Shown: positions 1-14,683 of the stretch, one piece after another
Layout of the letters: the number at the start of each line of letters is the position of its first letter
Position numbering within the stretch: position 1 is the first letter of the stretch
Assembly: GCF_032854445.1 (NCBI RefSeq)
Contig: NC_088295.1
Span: 14,681,385 to 14,745,384 of the forward strand
DNA from: Liolophura sinensis
Taxonomy: Eukaryota > Mollusca > Polyplacophora > Chitonida > Chitonidae
DNA length: 64,000 nt
Reading direction: 5' to 3'
Notes under the pieces: model-generated
Told to the model about the DNA's origin: nothing
The model's database searches: none
The model's input: only the letters and a program-made list of their open reading frames with translations
Translations under genes and position numbers: made by a program

Positions 1-50
1 GCGAACTGTGTACGTTATCTTCATTTTTTCCCATCCACATCAGCGTACTG

Positions 51-184
51 TATCAAGGCACTGAGTTCACCGCATACAGTTAACACTTGTATATCTCCAG
101 AATTGCTGTCAAACTCATATCAAGGCGCTGAGTTCACCGCATACAGTTAACACTTGTATATCTCCAGAATTGCTGTCAAACTCA
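51..184 (+). repeat. 67-bp direct repeat, two copies
   Basis: TATCAAGGCACTGAGTTCAC at 51 recurs at 118 with one change. Both copies continue through CAGAATTGCTGTCAAACTCA. Confidence 0.9.
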
Positions 185-2431
185 TGCTTTTTTGTGTATC
201 AAGAATGCCAAATAGTTCGCCATAATCGTTGAATGTCCAATATCTTATGTACTGCAATGAGAAACCGCATCGTATTTATAGACCCCGATTCTCTTTCTAA
301 ACGGCATAGAGCCTAATAGGTCCCTCTATCAGTACTGTCTATCTAACAGTAAATCCCACTGGAACCCTTATCGTATATCTGCAGCTCTCCCCCTGGGACC
401 CAGTCTGCTGAATCTTCTTATCTCTGTGTATTTCGTCAGGAATAAATCAATTTAGTTTACTTGAGAAGCCACGTTGGACATGACAAGAAGAACTTCTTAC
501 ATACATGTAGACCAAGATGGACGCCGAGTGATGTACATACCGTTGTTGAGATTGAGAGGAATGTGGTCCAGGACTGTCCAGACAATGGTCAGTCATTACG
601 TTCCCCCAGTTTATTTTCTAGCGTAAAAATCTCCAGACTTCACTCGGTCGTTCCTAAAGGTATTGGTGTACGTCAGGATCTTAACTCAATAGCCAAGATG
701 GTCTTGGCGCCCGTGGAACCCTCCGTCTGGTCCGCACCGACAGGCCTATTTACTACAAATCATGTCTTCAGCCATACATGCAGTGTGGTGTGCTAGAAGA
801 CCGGGGTCTAAGGCAGCGATGTGATACTAATGCTTACACCCACTTACACCCTCGCTTATATCAGTTTTATCACATCCGAAGACATATTATTACCTCAGCC
901 AAACGCGCAATATGAAAAGAATTTCACAAAAGTATTCGTGTATCAGTTTTTATCCTTGATCTGTTTGATGTTATTAGAAAAATTGCGAAGGTGTTTGGCT
1001 GACAGACAGGGCTTGGGTCGAACGAGCAGATGAAGAGGGTGAAGTGGTGTTTGTCCTAAACATCGGCCATGGGACTTCGCTTAACAATGACAACCCCCAG
1101 ATCAAAGTGGATTAATGCGTATACTTACACAGACTCGATCTAGAACATGCAGAAAAGGAGTCCTTTAGTTCTTGTTATATTTTTGGGTTGAAACAAATTA
1201 TGCTCGTTAAAGTTAATTATTTTTAAATTTTCTTAATTTATTTCCTTAGAGGGTGTTAGGCTTTACTGAAGTACAACTGAATTATACCAACATTGTTTCT
1301 ACATACATGTATAAACTTTTCCAGCAACGTTTTAACAAACTGTGTTTTTATACGGATGTTATAAATTTTTTTTTGGGATCAGTACACCCAAAGAGATTTT
1401 AACAGATATCATGTAAACTTATTTCTCAGTTTTCAAATACTTACTAGCTTTTGTTTAGATTGTTATTTAAGTCGACATAATAAGCTTTTTTGTAGTTTTA
1501 ATGCCGGTATTAACGCCAGAAAAACCTGTAGTCACACAATAATCTCATGGAATAGTGTTAAAGAGAATCACCACGTTTTCCTCTATTTTGAGCAAATTCG
1601 TGTCCGTCAAGAAATGTACAAAAACTTTTCTGCAATTTTTCTGCTATATTTCTTATAGCACCTTTTACTGAAAGAGTTTGAGATATAAGAAGCGTCATAC
1701 ATTTGCATCCCGATGTTACTTACTAATACATATATAATATACTGTGATTCGGTTTCATTTTACGGATGAGAGAGACTAGAAGGCCAACAGCCTAAGTTAA
1801 AATATACAACAACTCCACCAAGGAAAGACTTTTACCGATAGACAGCTTAATCATATAAGACAGATCGCCGAGGAGAGAGACATAATATCACTGCTCATCG
1901 AAAATAACCCCATTAAACACGGTGGCGGTAGTTATCGCATATTCTCCTCAAACCATCGTTATAAATGACACACCGAATACCAGAGAGTGAATATGTTATA
2001 CTATCTGAATAGGGCATCTCCACATACCAGCTGTATTAGGGCTTGATCCTTGTGGCGCGAAACTCATACTTACAGCATTTGTCAGAAACCAGTTCATGTC
2101 CCATTTATCACAGAGATAATTGTGATAACTGTATATACGTACACGGCATCGTCGAACACCCATGGAGAATGACAGAACATTGGTTCACGGTAAGATGATC
2201 TCGATGTGGTACTAGTATATATTAAAATTAATACGTCAAACCAGACTGTGCGTGTAAGTATATCTGTGGCTGTACGTCCTTCATAGGGTGAGACGATCTC
2301 AAGTCAGGAAAATAAATTTTCAACGCTACGTCTCAAACATGGAACAGAAATATTGATCGCTTTTATGGTATTTTTTATTTTGATAAAACGAGGCTACAAT
2401 TTTCATCTGAGAGTCACATTAGGCTACTGAG
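185..2431. other. No supported gene; CpG-containing non-coding DNA
   Basis: Only short chance frames are present (for example 461-796), with no recognisable motifs or splice structure. I see no tRNA or mobile element. Confidence 0.6.
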
Positions 2432-2870
2432 GATAAAAGGAGTCTACCATTCTCAGATTAGGAGCACGTTGCTAAAGACAAAAGGAATATACCATTCTCA
2501 GATTAAGAGCACTTTGATGAGAACTAAAAAGTCTACCGTTCTCATATCAGGGTCACATCGTTGAGAACAAAACGGGTCTACCATTCTCATATCAGAAGTT
2601 TGTTGGTAAGGACAAAACGAGTCTACCATTCTCATATCAGGAGCTTGTTGGTAAGGACAAAACGAGTCTACCATTCTCATATCAGGAGCTTGTTGGTAAG
2701 GACAAAACGAGTCTACCATTCTCATATCAGGAGCTTGTTGGTAAGGACAAAACGAGTCTACCATTCTCATATCAAAGGTGCGTTGTCGGGAACAAAATGA
2801 TTTCATCATTCTCGTGTTTCGGAACTGGTGGATTAGGACAAAACGAATCCACCATTAATCTCATGTTAAG
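2432..2870 (+). repeat. 45-bp minisatellite, about 9-10 units
   Basis: The consensus unit runs GACAAAACGAGTCTACCATT, then CTCATATCAGGAGCTTGTTGGTAAG. Four central units (about 2611-2790) are almost identical and outer units decay. Because 45 is a multiple of three, both strands show open frames of 79 to 103 codons of repeated 15-residue blocks. Nothing else supports a protein. Confidence 0.93.
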
Positions 2871-5800
2871 ATATACAGAACTACTTCATGGATACTCAAA
2901 ACAGGCCAACGACCACAGTGTGGTAGTTGGCAAGTGGTCACACGTATCGGGTGAAATGTGGCTTGTATATTCTAACTGTCGTTGTACATTCTAACTGTCC
3001 ATGTAGATGCCTAAATAGTAGCAGCTATCACGCCCATGACTTAAGCGATATCAGACAACAAAAAATATTTGCATTTGATGGTACTGAATCTGTACACATT
3101 CGTGTACAATGTTTTTAGGGGAATCCTGGTTTATGCAGGTATACAAGATTTCAGCATGGAGAGGGAAATCAGAGCATTTTACTCAGGACAACATTTATGT
3201 CCAAGAAGAGCATTAAAAACCAAAAAAAGTATTGATTATATAGTAAGTTTACTTTCTCTTTTAATCGCTGCATAACTTTGACACCATAAAAATTGAAATT
3301 GTTTCTGTCGGCTCATATTGATATGGCTGAGTGTTGCTTTATGTCAGTTTTTTCACCCTTTATGTCAAGCCGTCATTTTAAGGGATAATTCAATAGTCGT
3401 GTTACAGTGGCTGTTCAGGCGGCTTTATTTTTTTGATGGACAATGTGCAAGAAATGGCGAAAACACTAGACACGTTCTGAATTAACCTTGTCTTGGAAAA
3501 AATAACCTTTGTGGCACTTAATGCAACTTTGACGAAAGCTCAACAGATTTCATCTTAAGTTTTCACTTTTTTTCGGTGCATATTCCAAGCACTATACTAA
3601 TCAAAAACGGGTTAAAGCCCACGTCTTCTTCAAATGAGATTAACAATGGGGTAATTGGTGTTACTTTGTCCCTAGCACTCTGGTACGACTCTCACGGAAA
3701 TTCATGACCTCACAATATGTCACTATAATAATGGTAATGCAGTGGAGCTATTAGCGGGTAACCCGACAATATGGAGCCGTACGGAAATTGCCGACGGAAA
3801 GGGACTCTTTAATACGGATACGCACCGGGTGACTGAGGGCACTGTACTTGATGGTTTAAATTACACACTGACTAACTTTTGCAAACGGGACAAGTAATGA
3901 TGTCTGCTGGCTCGTTCTTGTTTCTAGTCGCACATTTTCTGGCAAATGAGTTTACCACTCAGCGCTGACTACTCTTGTAATCTGCAGCCTGTTAAGTCTG
4001 TCGACCATTATGGCCGACTTCAAAGCCTCGTTTCTTGATCTCTTCCAGATAATCACCGTGGTTAGACAGACAGAGAAATCAAAACTCCTCTCGGATATAA
4101 ACCCTCTGCTGTTTATCTTCGTAATCACCTTTATTTACCAGTTAGCCCAAAGTTTTCACTGTCAGTGACAAAAGGTCTTACTAGGTACAATCAGTTCTGT
4201 ACAGTTTTAATTACCCAGAAGTATTCAATCCGGACAAGCACTTATAAGCACTTATTGTCCGACTGCTGGCCAAGGTGTGATCGTGGTAATTATGAATGTC
4301 GGATAAAGCCAAACAAGAGTCTTATCCGGACGAGCTCATTTCGGGTAAATATTTATATCTGGCTGACTTATAGATGTTTGACATGTGTTTAAACGATTGG
4401 CCACATAATGGTATGATTGTCTCACTGCCTTTTTTATGATTTGGTTGTTCATTTGCCAGACTAATGGATGATTGTATTAAATAATAAATGATCGAAGGCA
4501 TACACATGTTAATGAATGCAGGAAAACCATAGTCACCGGTCTCTGCTCGTTTTCCTACCACCATCATGCAGCCCGTCAGCTCGTATAATAGGGATATTCT
4601 TGAGTGCGGAGTAAAACACCAATAAATAAATAAATACCGGTGAAATACAGTTTCCTTCTTTGCCATTGCCAGATTCATGTTGAACATATATTGGACAAAG
4701 ACTGACAACGGATACCTTTTCTTTTCCAGATTTCCAGATTTCCAGATAAAATTCATTTAGAATGACGTAGACTAGACCTACTTAAGCACATATGCCCGAC
4801 CATCTGAGCGCAGTGCTCAACACTGATATAAATTTCTGCTTATGAATAGATAAAAAGTCTCTTCTTTCAGACAAAGTTGGCTTCAGATATTGTTGCGGTA
4901 TATATAACTTATCTTTGTCTTGTTCAGGCCTACATACGTCAGTACACTAACCCTTCAAGTACAATTTGTATGCTCTCTTTTAAAAACCAATCTTCTATGG
5001 GGAGTTAATTCTTATAACAATCACACTGATCCGGTGGTTGCTTCGGATTTTAGTACCTGCATCTGAAAGCACATGATCCACGATGAGCTAATTATGGAAA
5101 GCCACTCTTCCAGAGATTAATGTGATATTTAAATTCACCCAGGTAGATGTTCATACAGTATACATTTACAGATTACTCTTGTGACTTCTTGATATAAAAG
5201 CCTTCCGTACTGTTAAGGTATAGAATGCACTTCAGGAGAAACACTCGCAGTGAAAATGCCATTCATAGTAGGGCTAAAGAAAACCAATCAGTTCGTTGGC
5301 AAAAGTAATCACATTTTTAAATCTCTAAAGTTTTCTTCTTTGAGGGTGATTCTAGCGGACGTTGTCACAAAGGACTTTTCTTTGATAGGCTCAGTTCTGG
5401 CAAGTCTCCTTTCCAATCAAATCGGGCTGCTATGTTTAAGTATTTGGTGGGAATTAAGTATACAAGGGGGATGAATTACAGACATAGGGGCAGCTCTTGC
5501 TGGGGGTGTGATGATAATCAAAGACAGGCGTCCGATTTTAATCTACATTCCGAACTGATTACAGAACGTCTAGATTAGCAGTGGTCGCCATGGAACAACC
5601 GGAGCTCTCGTGACGTCATCGTATTTTGGGCTATCCGGCTGTGTGATTAGCTCATTAACTCCATCAGCTTAAGCTATGGCAGTCGCTCACACAGACTGAT
5701 TTACGGAGTTAGTGCCGTGTAAACAAACCAATTTCTAATACTTCAGACTCTGTTTACAGCAGCCACATCAGGATCCGGTTATACAGCGTTGAGCTAACTG

Positions 5801-8231
5801 TCTTGGAATGTTGAACTATCCGAGAGTCAGCTGACAGGCAGAACAGTTGTCATTGGTTAACGTTGCTAATCCAACGGTTGTCTGTAACATGATGTTTGGG
5901 TGCGAAATCTATACAATTGTATATATATAGCCAGACTGAAATATCTGGTACACCTCACGTTGTTCATTATATACGTACGTCACGAGTACGACTATTACAG
6001 GACAACGTTACATAGACCAATAGGCCGGCCATATTCCAGTTTCCGTTCTGTGGTCATCATATTTTTTTCTGTGTCGAAGTAGCTTTTTGATTCCTTTTTG
6101 CTGAGCAAAAGTTCAAAGTTTCCACAATTGCCATTTGTGGCTAGTCTCCACTTGATGTCGTAATTTAACCACCTCAACAGTTCCAAATTTAAACTTGCTA
6201 ATTCAATGACCTCATAATGATGCTCATTTGTGGTTCGCCTGCGGCTTTAGCTCAGGAGGATTGTGTGAATCATGCTCGTGGTTTCCACCAGGCCGTCCAA
6301 TTTCCTCCACCCCTACCCTACAATCGAATGGTTTAAGGGAATAATTTAAAAGTACGCCATGAAATTCCAATTATATCAATAGCCAACCAGTGATAACCGT
6401 GATAACAAACAAGGTATTTACTGCAACAACAAGAGCCAACGCCTAGAAAGGTGGAGGTTTGCAATAATGAAACTTGTAGGCATAAAATACTTGTTTATGA
6501 TGATGACACGCGGTTTAATGAGAATGGTGTTTAGGAGGAAGTAATCAATACAAATTAAAGTCGACTGGTAATTACATGCATTCACGACAAGAACTCCTGC
6601 ACGCACTCTTTCGCATAAGCATATATGTACATTGACCTTAATGATTAACGAGAAGCAATAAAGAGGTATTTGATCTTCACACTGTGATGCTGGAGAGGTA
6701 GATGTGATTGAACAGCTAATTCTGGCAACTACATTAAACATCCTGCGTGCAAAGACAATTACCCGATGGTACACAGGTGCTCTTTAGTTATGTAACGTGA
6801 TGATATGTATTACAAGTATAACGACAAATACGTCATGAAAGATGACAGTAATGAGCAGAAGCTATTATGTAGAGAGCATGAGCGAGTGGCATCTACTTCT
6901 GGATTGTGCGTGACAAGCACATAATAGGAGAAGATCGTCAGAAAGGAAATAAATACAGGTGGCTCCCTAGTGGTGTCCAGGCAAAAACCACGTCTGTTTC
7001 GAACTGTCTAGACGGACCTCAATTATTCCATCTGACCACATGGCATCATGTCAAAACAGGTTGGCCAAGTCGACGTCATTGATTGTCATAATGCTTATAC
7101 CGACAAGAACTTACAAGAGAAAGGTCGCCCCAGGGACTGCAGGGAGGTGGTGTATAAACGCCTGCCCTGGTGGACAACTGTTCATTAGACCTTACATCTT
7201 ATAGGACTCCGCTGTGTATTTGTCTTAAATACATGGTCCAGATATGAATATCAAATAATTGCATGGAAGAAACGGAAGGCTTTTATGTGCCTTCCAGAGG
7301 CTTAATTTTCCTATCCCACAGAAACATGAGGTGTCCAGTTTCGGACAAGGAATTTTGAAGATTCTTTCAGCGCTTGATCTTCGTTTTATGTAGCTAAGTT
7401 CGTCGAAGATCACTTTTCTTCAAACAATATACATGGTGTGCACAATGAGTTGGCTTTGGTGGTGAAAAGGTGCCCGTCACAAGTCAACCACCAAACAGTC
7501 CAATCAATCAGCCATGAATGACCTCTTTGTAAATTAGGTTAGGTTAAAACTGCTTAGGGTGGTTTCTGTTTATTCATTTATTTATTTGGGTTTGTTTTTT
7601 ACTTATCCGGCGTATATCATGTGTTCTGTATATACGAATATATAGAGGTCTAGCGTAACATGATGAGAACCCTGACTTGCAGAGACGCTGGGGTCTTTCT
7701 TTATTTCAGCGAAGAGAAATCTAGCATATCTTTGTCCTACAAACTATACGTATAAAATAAACTTAAATTAATTTATAAGTAGTAGTTATGAAATTTCAAG
7801 TTGCGCGATGACCGTCAGTGACTTGTGTGAGATATCAAGGAGGCTATTCGTAAAATATGTGCCGGATTATATGGAGCATCCATGATTTGTATAAGAAAGT
7901 TGTTCGTACACGAAAAATCCGAGGTTTATGAAAAACCAAGTAAGTTATTCCTAACGTTTGTACCGGATTACATAGAAATCTAGACGTCAAAACAGACATT
8001 CGTATACGAGCCGGTAACCATAGTCAAGTTCCAAAACAACGTTCAACACTAACTGACCACCAAAGAAATTGGAAAGAATATAAAGTACGAAATAAGGACG
8101 GGTTCGTGTAAAGGGAAGCTGTCAATAGCGTAAACGATGATGAAAGGACACAAGGAATGCTTTAAGCGAATGAATTAAATCAGAATCCAAGTCGTGTACC
8201 ATGCTAGTTTATAAGTTGTCAATAATATATG
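2871..8231. other. No supported gene
   Basis: It holds one SINE fragment (4536-4638). A perfect cAMP-response palindrome TGACGTCA at 5611-5618 lies in a locally CpG-rich stretch (5580-5850) with GTAAACAAACCAAT nearby. This could be regulatory, but no transcript can be tied to it. Confidence 0.5.
4536..4638 (+). mobile_element. SINE 3' fragment
   Basis: CCTACCACCATCATGCAGCC, ATATTCTTGAGTGCGGAGTA and AAACACCAATAAATAAATAA match the SINE 3' half, diverged. Confidence 0.68.
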
Positions 8232-8605
8232 TGTATGTATGTATGCTTGGGGTTTAACGTCGTACTCAACAATTTTTCAGTCATATGAGGACGAGGAGTC
8301 AGTAGGTGTGTGTACATATGCTCTGTCTTCTGGTGGCAGGGCGTGTCCATGTCGTCAAAGTGCTGCCGCAACTGAAGTATCATGCCGAAGACACCAGGCA
8401 TGACACCTCACCCTGTCACATTATAATGACACCGGAACAACCACTCCTGTTTCTTGCTCTAACCTTTCCGTGCTGAGCGCCAAGCGAGGCAGTAATATCT
8501 ACCATTTTTAAAGCCTTTGGTATGACCCAACCCGAATTTGATCCCGTGTCCCCCGACTTCACGACGGACGTTGTAAAAATTAGGCTACCGAAGCGGTCCA
8601 CTTGT
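8232..8605 (-). mobile_element. Second SINE family, long copy in reverse orientation
   Basis: The minus strand reads from GGACCGCTTCGGTAGCCTAA, through CCTCGCTTGGCGCTCAGCAC and TGTCATGCCTGGTGTCTTCG, to TGACTGAAAAATTGTTGAGT and a CATACATAC end. The blocks are in the same order as at 43480-43797. Confidence 0.78.
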
Positions 8606-11600
8606 CGATAGTAAAGATATTTATCTCAGCTGCACTTTGACTGCAACTGTTTATACATCGATCTTGACGATCTAATTCTACACGATGCCAGAGATTCTTG
8701 GCGCTACGTCCATTTTTACTTACAAGAAAACTGTTCTAATAGTAAAATTTAGTAAACATAAAATGAATCTAGGCGTCGAAACAGACATCATATAACAAGC
8801 GTCAACCAAAATGGACGTTCCATCACTAATCGCAAGGCCAATTCTATAAACAGCGCTCAATACAAACTACTAAAAAACTGAGAAAGAAGCCCTAGTAGTA
8901 TCGTTAATTGACGCACTAGTTTTATTAGTAAAATAACTTGTGACATTGTCACACAACTCACAGGATTTAAGAATTGCTAAAAGGCGAGGTATGTACACGC
9001 CTGTGTAGGACTCTTCGGTGTGTATTGTTAAGTGAGGATAATTTACAATGACAATAATAAAGATATCACTCTTTTCGTCAAGTCAGCGTGACAGGAAATC
9101 GTTATTAGGCCTGTTTGCCTGCTTATACTTGGAACTCCAATGATTTGTTTAAAACGTCAAGAACATTGTACGATAAAATCTGTTCTCAGTTACAGGAACG
9201 TCGGACCAATGATTTCACTTCAAGAACACTGAACGTTAAGAACATGGACAGGTCAGATATTGGTGACGGGATTAACCATGTATGTACATCCCACCACAGC
9301 AAACACATTCAATCTGACGTTAAATGACAACATCATCGACAAAATACATACATATATGACAGTATAATCCTATATCCGAGTCTAACTGATGGATTAGTGC
9401 TTCGCGTCAGTGTCAGCTGCATCCCAGGCGTGTGATACCAGGTACAGCTTTTCCCACAACTACATCCACGGAATCCATTCGTGACTAGCCGACCCTTATG
9501 GTGAAGAATGGGTTTGCGAGCCCCTGGGGTCATGCCACTGGTATATTACTAGTACTGGTCAGTAAGTGAGAGGGTCTCTCAGCACTGATCAAAACGCGGA
9601 CCTTCAATCAGCCGAACTAACACTCACCATCGATTATTCAAGGGTTATTTTCTACTTCACTACCCCTTGGGTACTCTTCTCTGTTTCTTCTCAAACGTTC
9701 TGTGTAGTGCAGTGTCTGGTCTCCCTGACATTGACAGTCGCAGACGTTATTCAAACTCGCCCAGTCTTTGCGTCAAAAGAATCAAAATAGCGTTAAAAAC
9801 ATCCACAAGAGAATAATGTTATTCTCATTGTAAATGACGTGTATACAAACCGTTATCTAACCAGTCACAATGTTTTTTTTTCTCTGAAATCAGTGTAAAT
9901 GCCAGCCCTCTAGTGTGCGGTAAAACATACAAAAAAACTCATATGTAAGCGTCGACGAGAAATTCCCATCTGTCTCCGCCGCTGTGGTAGTTTTTCAGAT
10001 GACAATCTTGCCTTACGTTAGAAATTAATAGAGAAAAAAAATATATTTTGCAACCTGTATATAACTCACAAGCACACGAGGCTGTCACAATATGCATACT
10101 ATTTTTATGTTTAACATGATGTTCGCTCGTGTAGGCCAATATTATTTCTGTGGCCATGGCTCCGCCATCCGTATTTGTCTTGTTATACGTGGGTTGATAC
10201 CAATAATGGCGTGTTTTATTATATAAACCGTGACAGTTTATTAGACGTTTATAGACCTGATGCAACATCATGTAAACATAATGTAGACACGCAACACAGA
10301 CACATCTCTTATAACTGATCTGTTTTCCCGGGTATTGTCATACTGACCTTTTCAAGATAGGGTGCTACTATGGATTATAGAAACCTGTGTCTCTTCTAAT
10401 TGTTTATACACACGTATATACACACTGTATGGTTTCCAACCTAGTTTAACAGAGTTGCTCATTGAAATATTACATAATACAGCCATAGCGCTCTTTTTTT
10501 TTCCTTTGAAATTCAATATACTCATAAGTTGTCTGATATGTCTCGCTAAATGTCCTAATTATAAATGATTGGGACATCAGTTTACCATATTTTTCTGGCA
10601 TCAAATACACAATATATAGGCCTTTTTCGGCAACATGTATACAGGAAAAGTGAGTGGGTTGTCTTACCGAACACTGTCACTTAAGTATGTCTCAAGATTC
10701 GAATTTGTAATCATGCATAAGTTCACTGACGCCAAGGCTGTGGTAAAAAAGCTACGCCTGTGGATAGCTTCGCTCAATGCGTCATCCATGGAAGACATCG
10801 GATCCAATACATGGACAGGGTACAAATCCCCTAACCGAGGTTAAGGACATCCTGGCCACTGGTTTGTGGATCGGCTTTCTGAAATATCGCCTCAGATCTA
10901 GTGCATGTATTAAGCTGTACATGATTTTCCCCTATAGCCACATACAGCCTTTGATCCGGCATTCGTGACATGCCGTCATCGAATTAAAAAAAAAACGAAT
11001 ACATGAATCGATTCCCTTGAACATTTGCCATTTCACTTCAGACAACCAGCTATAGGCTCCTTCTTCATACCATCGGGAACCAAGGGGTATGCCAGGAGGG
11101 CACGGGAACATCAGCGGGTTATACCGCGGTAGAGCGTCATGAAAAACCACAATATAGAGAGAAAACTAAGTGACAAACTCTTTTTGTAGGCGATTGATTT
11201 ATGCATTCTATGGATACGAGCACATCTCTGTATTAGATTCTGAGGCAGGGCAGCCGGTTTCATAAAGCATACTTAGTGATAAGTAGCCCTTAGCTAAGTG
11301 CATTTTATATCTCTACAACATACTTCGTCATGGTATTACAGGCCAAACTTAGCTAAGCTTCATGAAACCCGTCCCTGTTCGGAACGAAGAAGATGGTGGG
11401 AAGGCGGTGGGTGTTCTTTGGTGTCTTAGACGGGCCTTGAATTTATACTGTATGTATAGCAAGTAATAACTAACAATACCATAGCTGAAAATTGTGATGA
11501 GAGTGATGTCCCCTTGCTGTGAACGTGTAGCACTATAGTTGATAATCAGAAACTAAACCTTCTGTAGTTGGACTGTTACTAAATGTATACATGGAATTGT

Positions 11601-14600
11601 AGTACGGAGCTCCTGAGCTACATAGCCTCTATAAGTGGAAATTTTCGTGTTGTTTAAAATATCTATGTCAAAGAAAAATATAGGCCTAGTTTGTTTATAA
11701 AGTAATATACTGACCAACTGTTTTTCCTTTAACCATTTTTAGTAACGTCATAACAAAAAATAAGTTAAGGGTACTGACTAACTTGCCCAAGTATATAGGC
11801 TATATAATTTATATATTATACATATAGGCTACATGCATGCCATATATATTAGCGCCCAATGGTCCGTTCTATGGGGGATATGGCATTATCTTGCTTACTC
11901 AAAACTCGCTTCATAAATTAAATTTTAAACTGCCCAAACGGGTATCTTTGATATTCCGTGGCCATAAAATGAAGTGTGTATAAAATTCCATCAGAAGATC
12001 TACAACATATTGGTCAATACATGGGAGTGACTAATGACATTTTGTACAGAGCGTGATTACTTGTCTCACCAGGGGGTAGGGGTGCAAGGTCATCCTACAT
12101 ACAAAGTAGTCTCCCTTAGGTGTACATCGGACGCGTCAAGCGGTAAACAACATGGTGGACTGCACCGATCAGTGCGAACATATCACACCGTTCCTGTGAT
12201 AAAAAAAACATCATTTCTCTTCATAACTTTGCCCACCTGTTACGACGAAGAAAAGGGTAAGGTAAAAATTATCCGTTTGTAGAAGTAGTAGGAGATGTCA
12301 ACAACTTAATGGAGAAATGAACATAAATGTTTTCGCCTTGTATCTATGACTCTATTGCCCGTCACTGACAGCGTCAGACGTCACGGCACGTCCTACATCA
12401 AATGAGTCAAACTTTAAACTAGCCCAAAGTAACGTTTCGCAATATTTGATCAAAGTATGGGCTTTTCCTTTTCAGTTGAATCATTTACCTGTTTCTTTTT
12501 ATGCAAACTAGGTAGGTTTTCGCTTACTGCGTTTAACATCTGATACAAATGTAAGCCAACGTACCAGCACTGTAGGCCTACAGGCAATATTTATAACTTA
12601 GCGGTACTGCAAATAGGTCTACACTGATTTTATATTCTTTATATATATATTTCATATTTTAACATGTTTTACCTCGAAGTCCAAACTTGTGGCACATAAA
12701 TTTTCTTTTTTTTCTCCCACTTTTGGAGTATCAGCTATCACATCTATGTCTGGTAGAGAAATTAAAAAACCGGAATGTAATATTTTAGGCAATAGTAATT
12801 GAAGACAATGATTGCATGGCCTTGTGGGAATTGACAGTGTCATATGATATGATAACTTCCTTGTGTTTGATCTTGTTTATAGGCCTACAGTGCGTATGCA
12901 AAGTATATATGTATGTATATAAGATTTATATGATGTACTTGTATATGTTAAATTTTCATTATTTGTATATCTAAACCATAGACTTAGTGTTAAAAATTCT
13001 AAAATTGGAAAATTTACTCATACATGAAATTGCAAAAGTATTAATAAAGTTACATACCAGAATATGTTTATTCCGTAAAATACAGTAAATTTTCTCTTTT
13101 TTTAACTGTGACCATGCAGATAAAATCTAAATTATGTGAATTATGTGATATTACTAATCAGTTCTCTTCAGTCAGAATATCTGTAATTTTTTAACGTTTA
13201 AAGTTGATCATTTACCTTAACTGGTGTAAGGAATATGTAGGTCTGCATTTGGCAGGGATGAAACCAACAAGACTAAATTGCTCTATCAAATATATTATGT
13301 GCATGTAGTATTTGGAAAACACACTATGCATTTTCAGTAAATTTATCTTGTTAGCAAACAGATCAGTTTAAGCTGACTTGGATAATACATATAACCATTA
13401 ATTCATGTTCATCTGTGTACATGTATGAGAAGTTACCTCTTAATATACCTGGGCCCAGAATCCCCAAAACGATCTTAGACTGAAATCAAAACTTCAAATC
13501 ACTTCAAAATTGTCATTTCTGAAGTAACACAGTCGAAATATTGCGTGACAGTGTAAATTCTGGGTAAGCTATTGTAGAAGAAATTTTAGGTGAAATAAAG
13601 GAAAGGAATATGCCGAATTTAATGATTCAAATTTTTACTAAAGTCTTAGATCGTATCATGATCTCGGGCCAGGTAATGTATTGCAAGGAATCTGAGTGTT
13701 TTGATTTCAGATGTATAAATGGATGTCTTTTCATAGGATTGGCAAGAATGTGTATAGAATTTACTGTGGTTGGCAAACAAATTCATTTATATCATACCTA
13801 AAGTCTCAAGACAAGGGTTGTTTCCCATGGTATTGAGTTGATATTCCTTTCACCTGAAATGGTAATATTTATAGTGTCCCCATTATCATGTACATGAAGT
13901 GTTACCTGGGACTAATTAGTTCCAGGCATTACACAGTATTACATTTTTCATCAGGTTTAAAATTGGAATAAACTGGGGTGTAAGACATAACAATTAAAAG
14001 TATGACATGTGTGAGTGGAAACAACAACTCTTGAGGTATACCACATTACTACTGTATGATCAGTAGAAAACAAAACTAAGCAAGCACATTCTTTGAAATC
14101 ATTACTTTTACAAACCAGATACCAGAGAGAAGTCTGGAAAGCTGATTTTCTTATATTTTTGATATGATTTTTCTTATACCTTGATTTTCACCCCTTCAGA
14201 TTCTCCAGTGGGAGGATAACAGAACAGCTCCCTATAGTCCCTGTCTCTATGTCTGCGACAAGGTTTAACTTGACACTATATCACTATGTATAGACCACCC
14301 CTGGATAATAAATATTTGTACATATACAAGTACTTATGGTTCTTTTATCATGTTTTTGACTGTTACTATTGCATGTGATCTGAAGTATCATATCTGCAGC
14401 ATATGAGAATTTAGGCAGTATCATAAAGACCATGATCATCTGAAGCAAAGTATATAATTATGAGGTTTAAAGGCTAGATACAGGAAGTCCTTCAGTTGTA
14501 TCCGAGACAGTTTTACTTGATAAAACAAACTTAACTTATTCCTTACTTATGTCTCTGCATTAATCAAATATTATAATCTTGACACGGAAACAGGTCTTAC

Positions 14601-14683
14601 AAGGCAATGGAATTTGAACAGGATTTGCGGATCAGATAACAACTAAGACAGTATCATTCTTAGAGCAGTGATGATGTTAGTTT
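8606..14683. other. No supported coding exon; CpG frequency falls within this stretch
   Basis: Apart from the palindromic element near 11.3 kb nothing coding is recognised. CpG is frequent up to about 12.4 kb and sparse afterwards. The non-coding first exon of SH2D4 may lie around here (a GGTAAGGT donor-like site at 12255 is one possibility), but this is not proven. Confidence 0.45.
11252..11372. mobile_element. Small palindromic (MITE-like) element
   Basis: GGTTTCATAAAGCATACTTA near the left end pairs imperfectly with the reverse complement of AACTTAGCTAAGCTTCATGA near the right end. This gives a sequence of about 120 bp that is largely self-complementary. No transposase is present. Confidence 0.55.

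Noticed and set aside
461-796. Open frame of 111 codons
   Set aside because: There are no recognisable motifs, splice signals or coding bias; the length is possible by chance.
2498-2809. Open frame of 103 codons with repeated RMVDSFCPYQQAPDM blocks
   Set aside because: It is the reverse strand of the 45-bp minisatellite. The other strand is equally open and there is no gene context.
4322-4756. Open frame of 144 codons on the minus strand
   Set aside because: It overlaps a SINE fragment and has no family motif.
5611-5618. TGACGTCA as a promoter of a named gene
   Set aside because: The palindrome is real, but an eight-base site without a nearby transcript start cannot support a promoter call.
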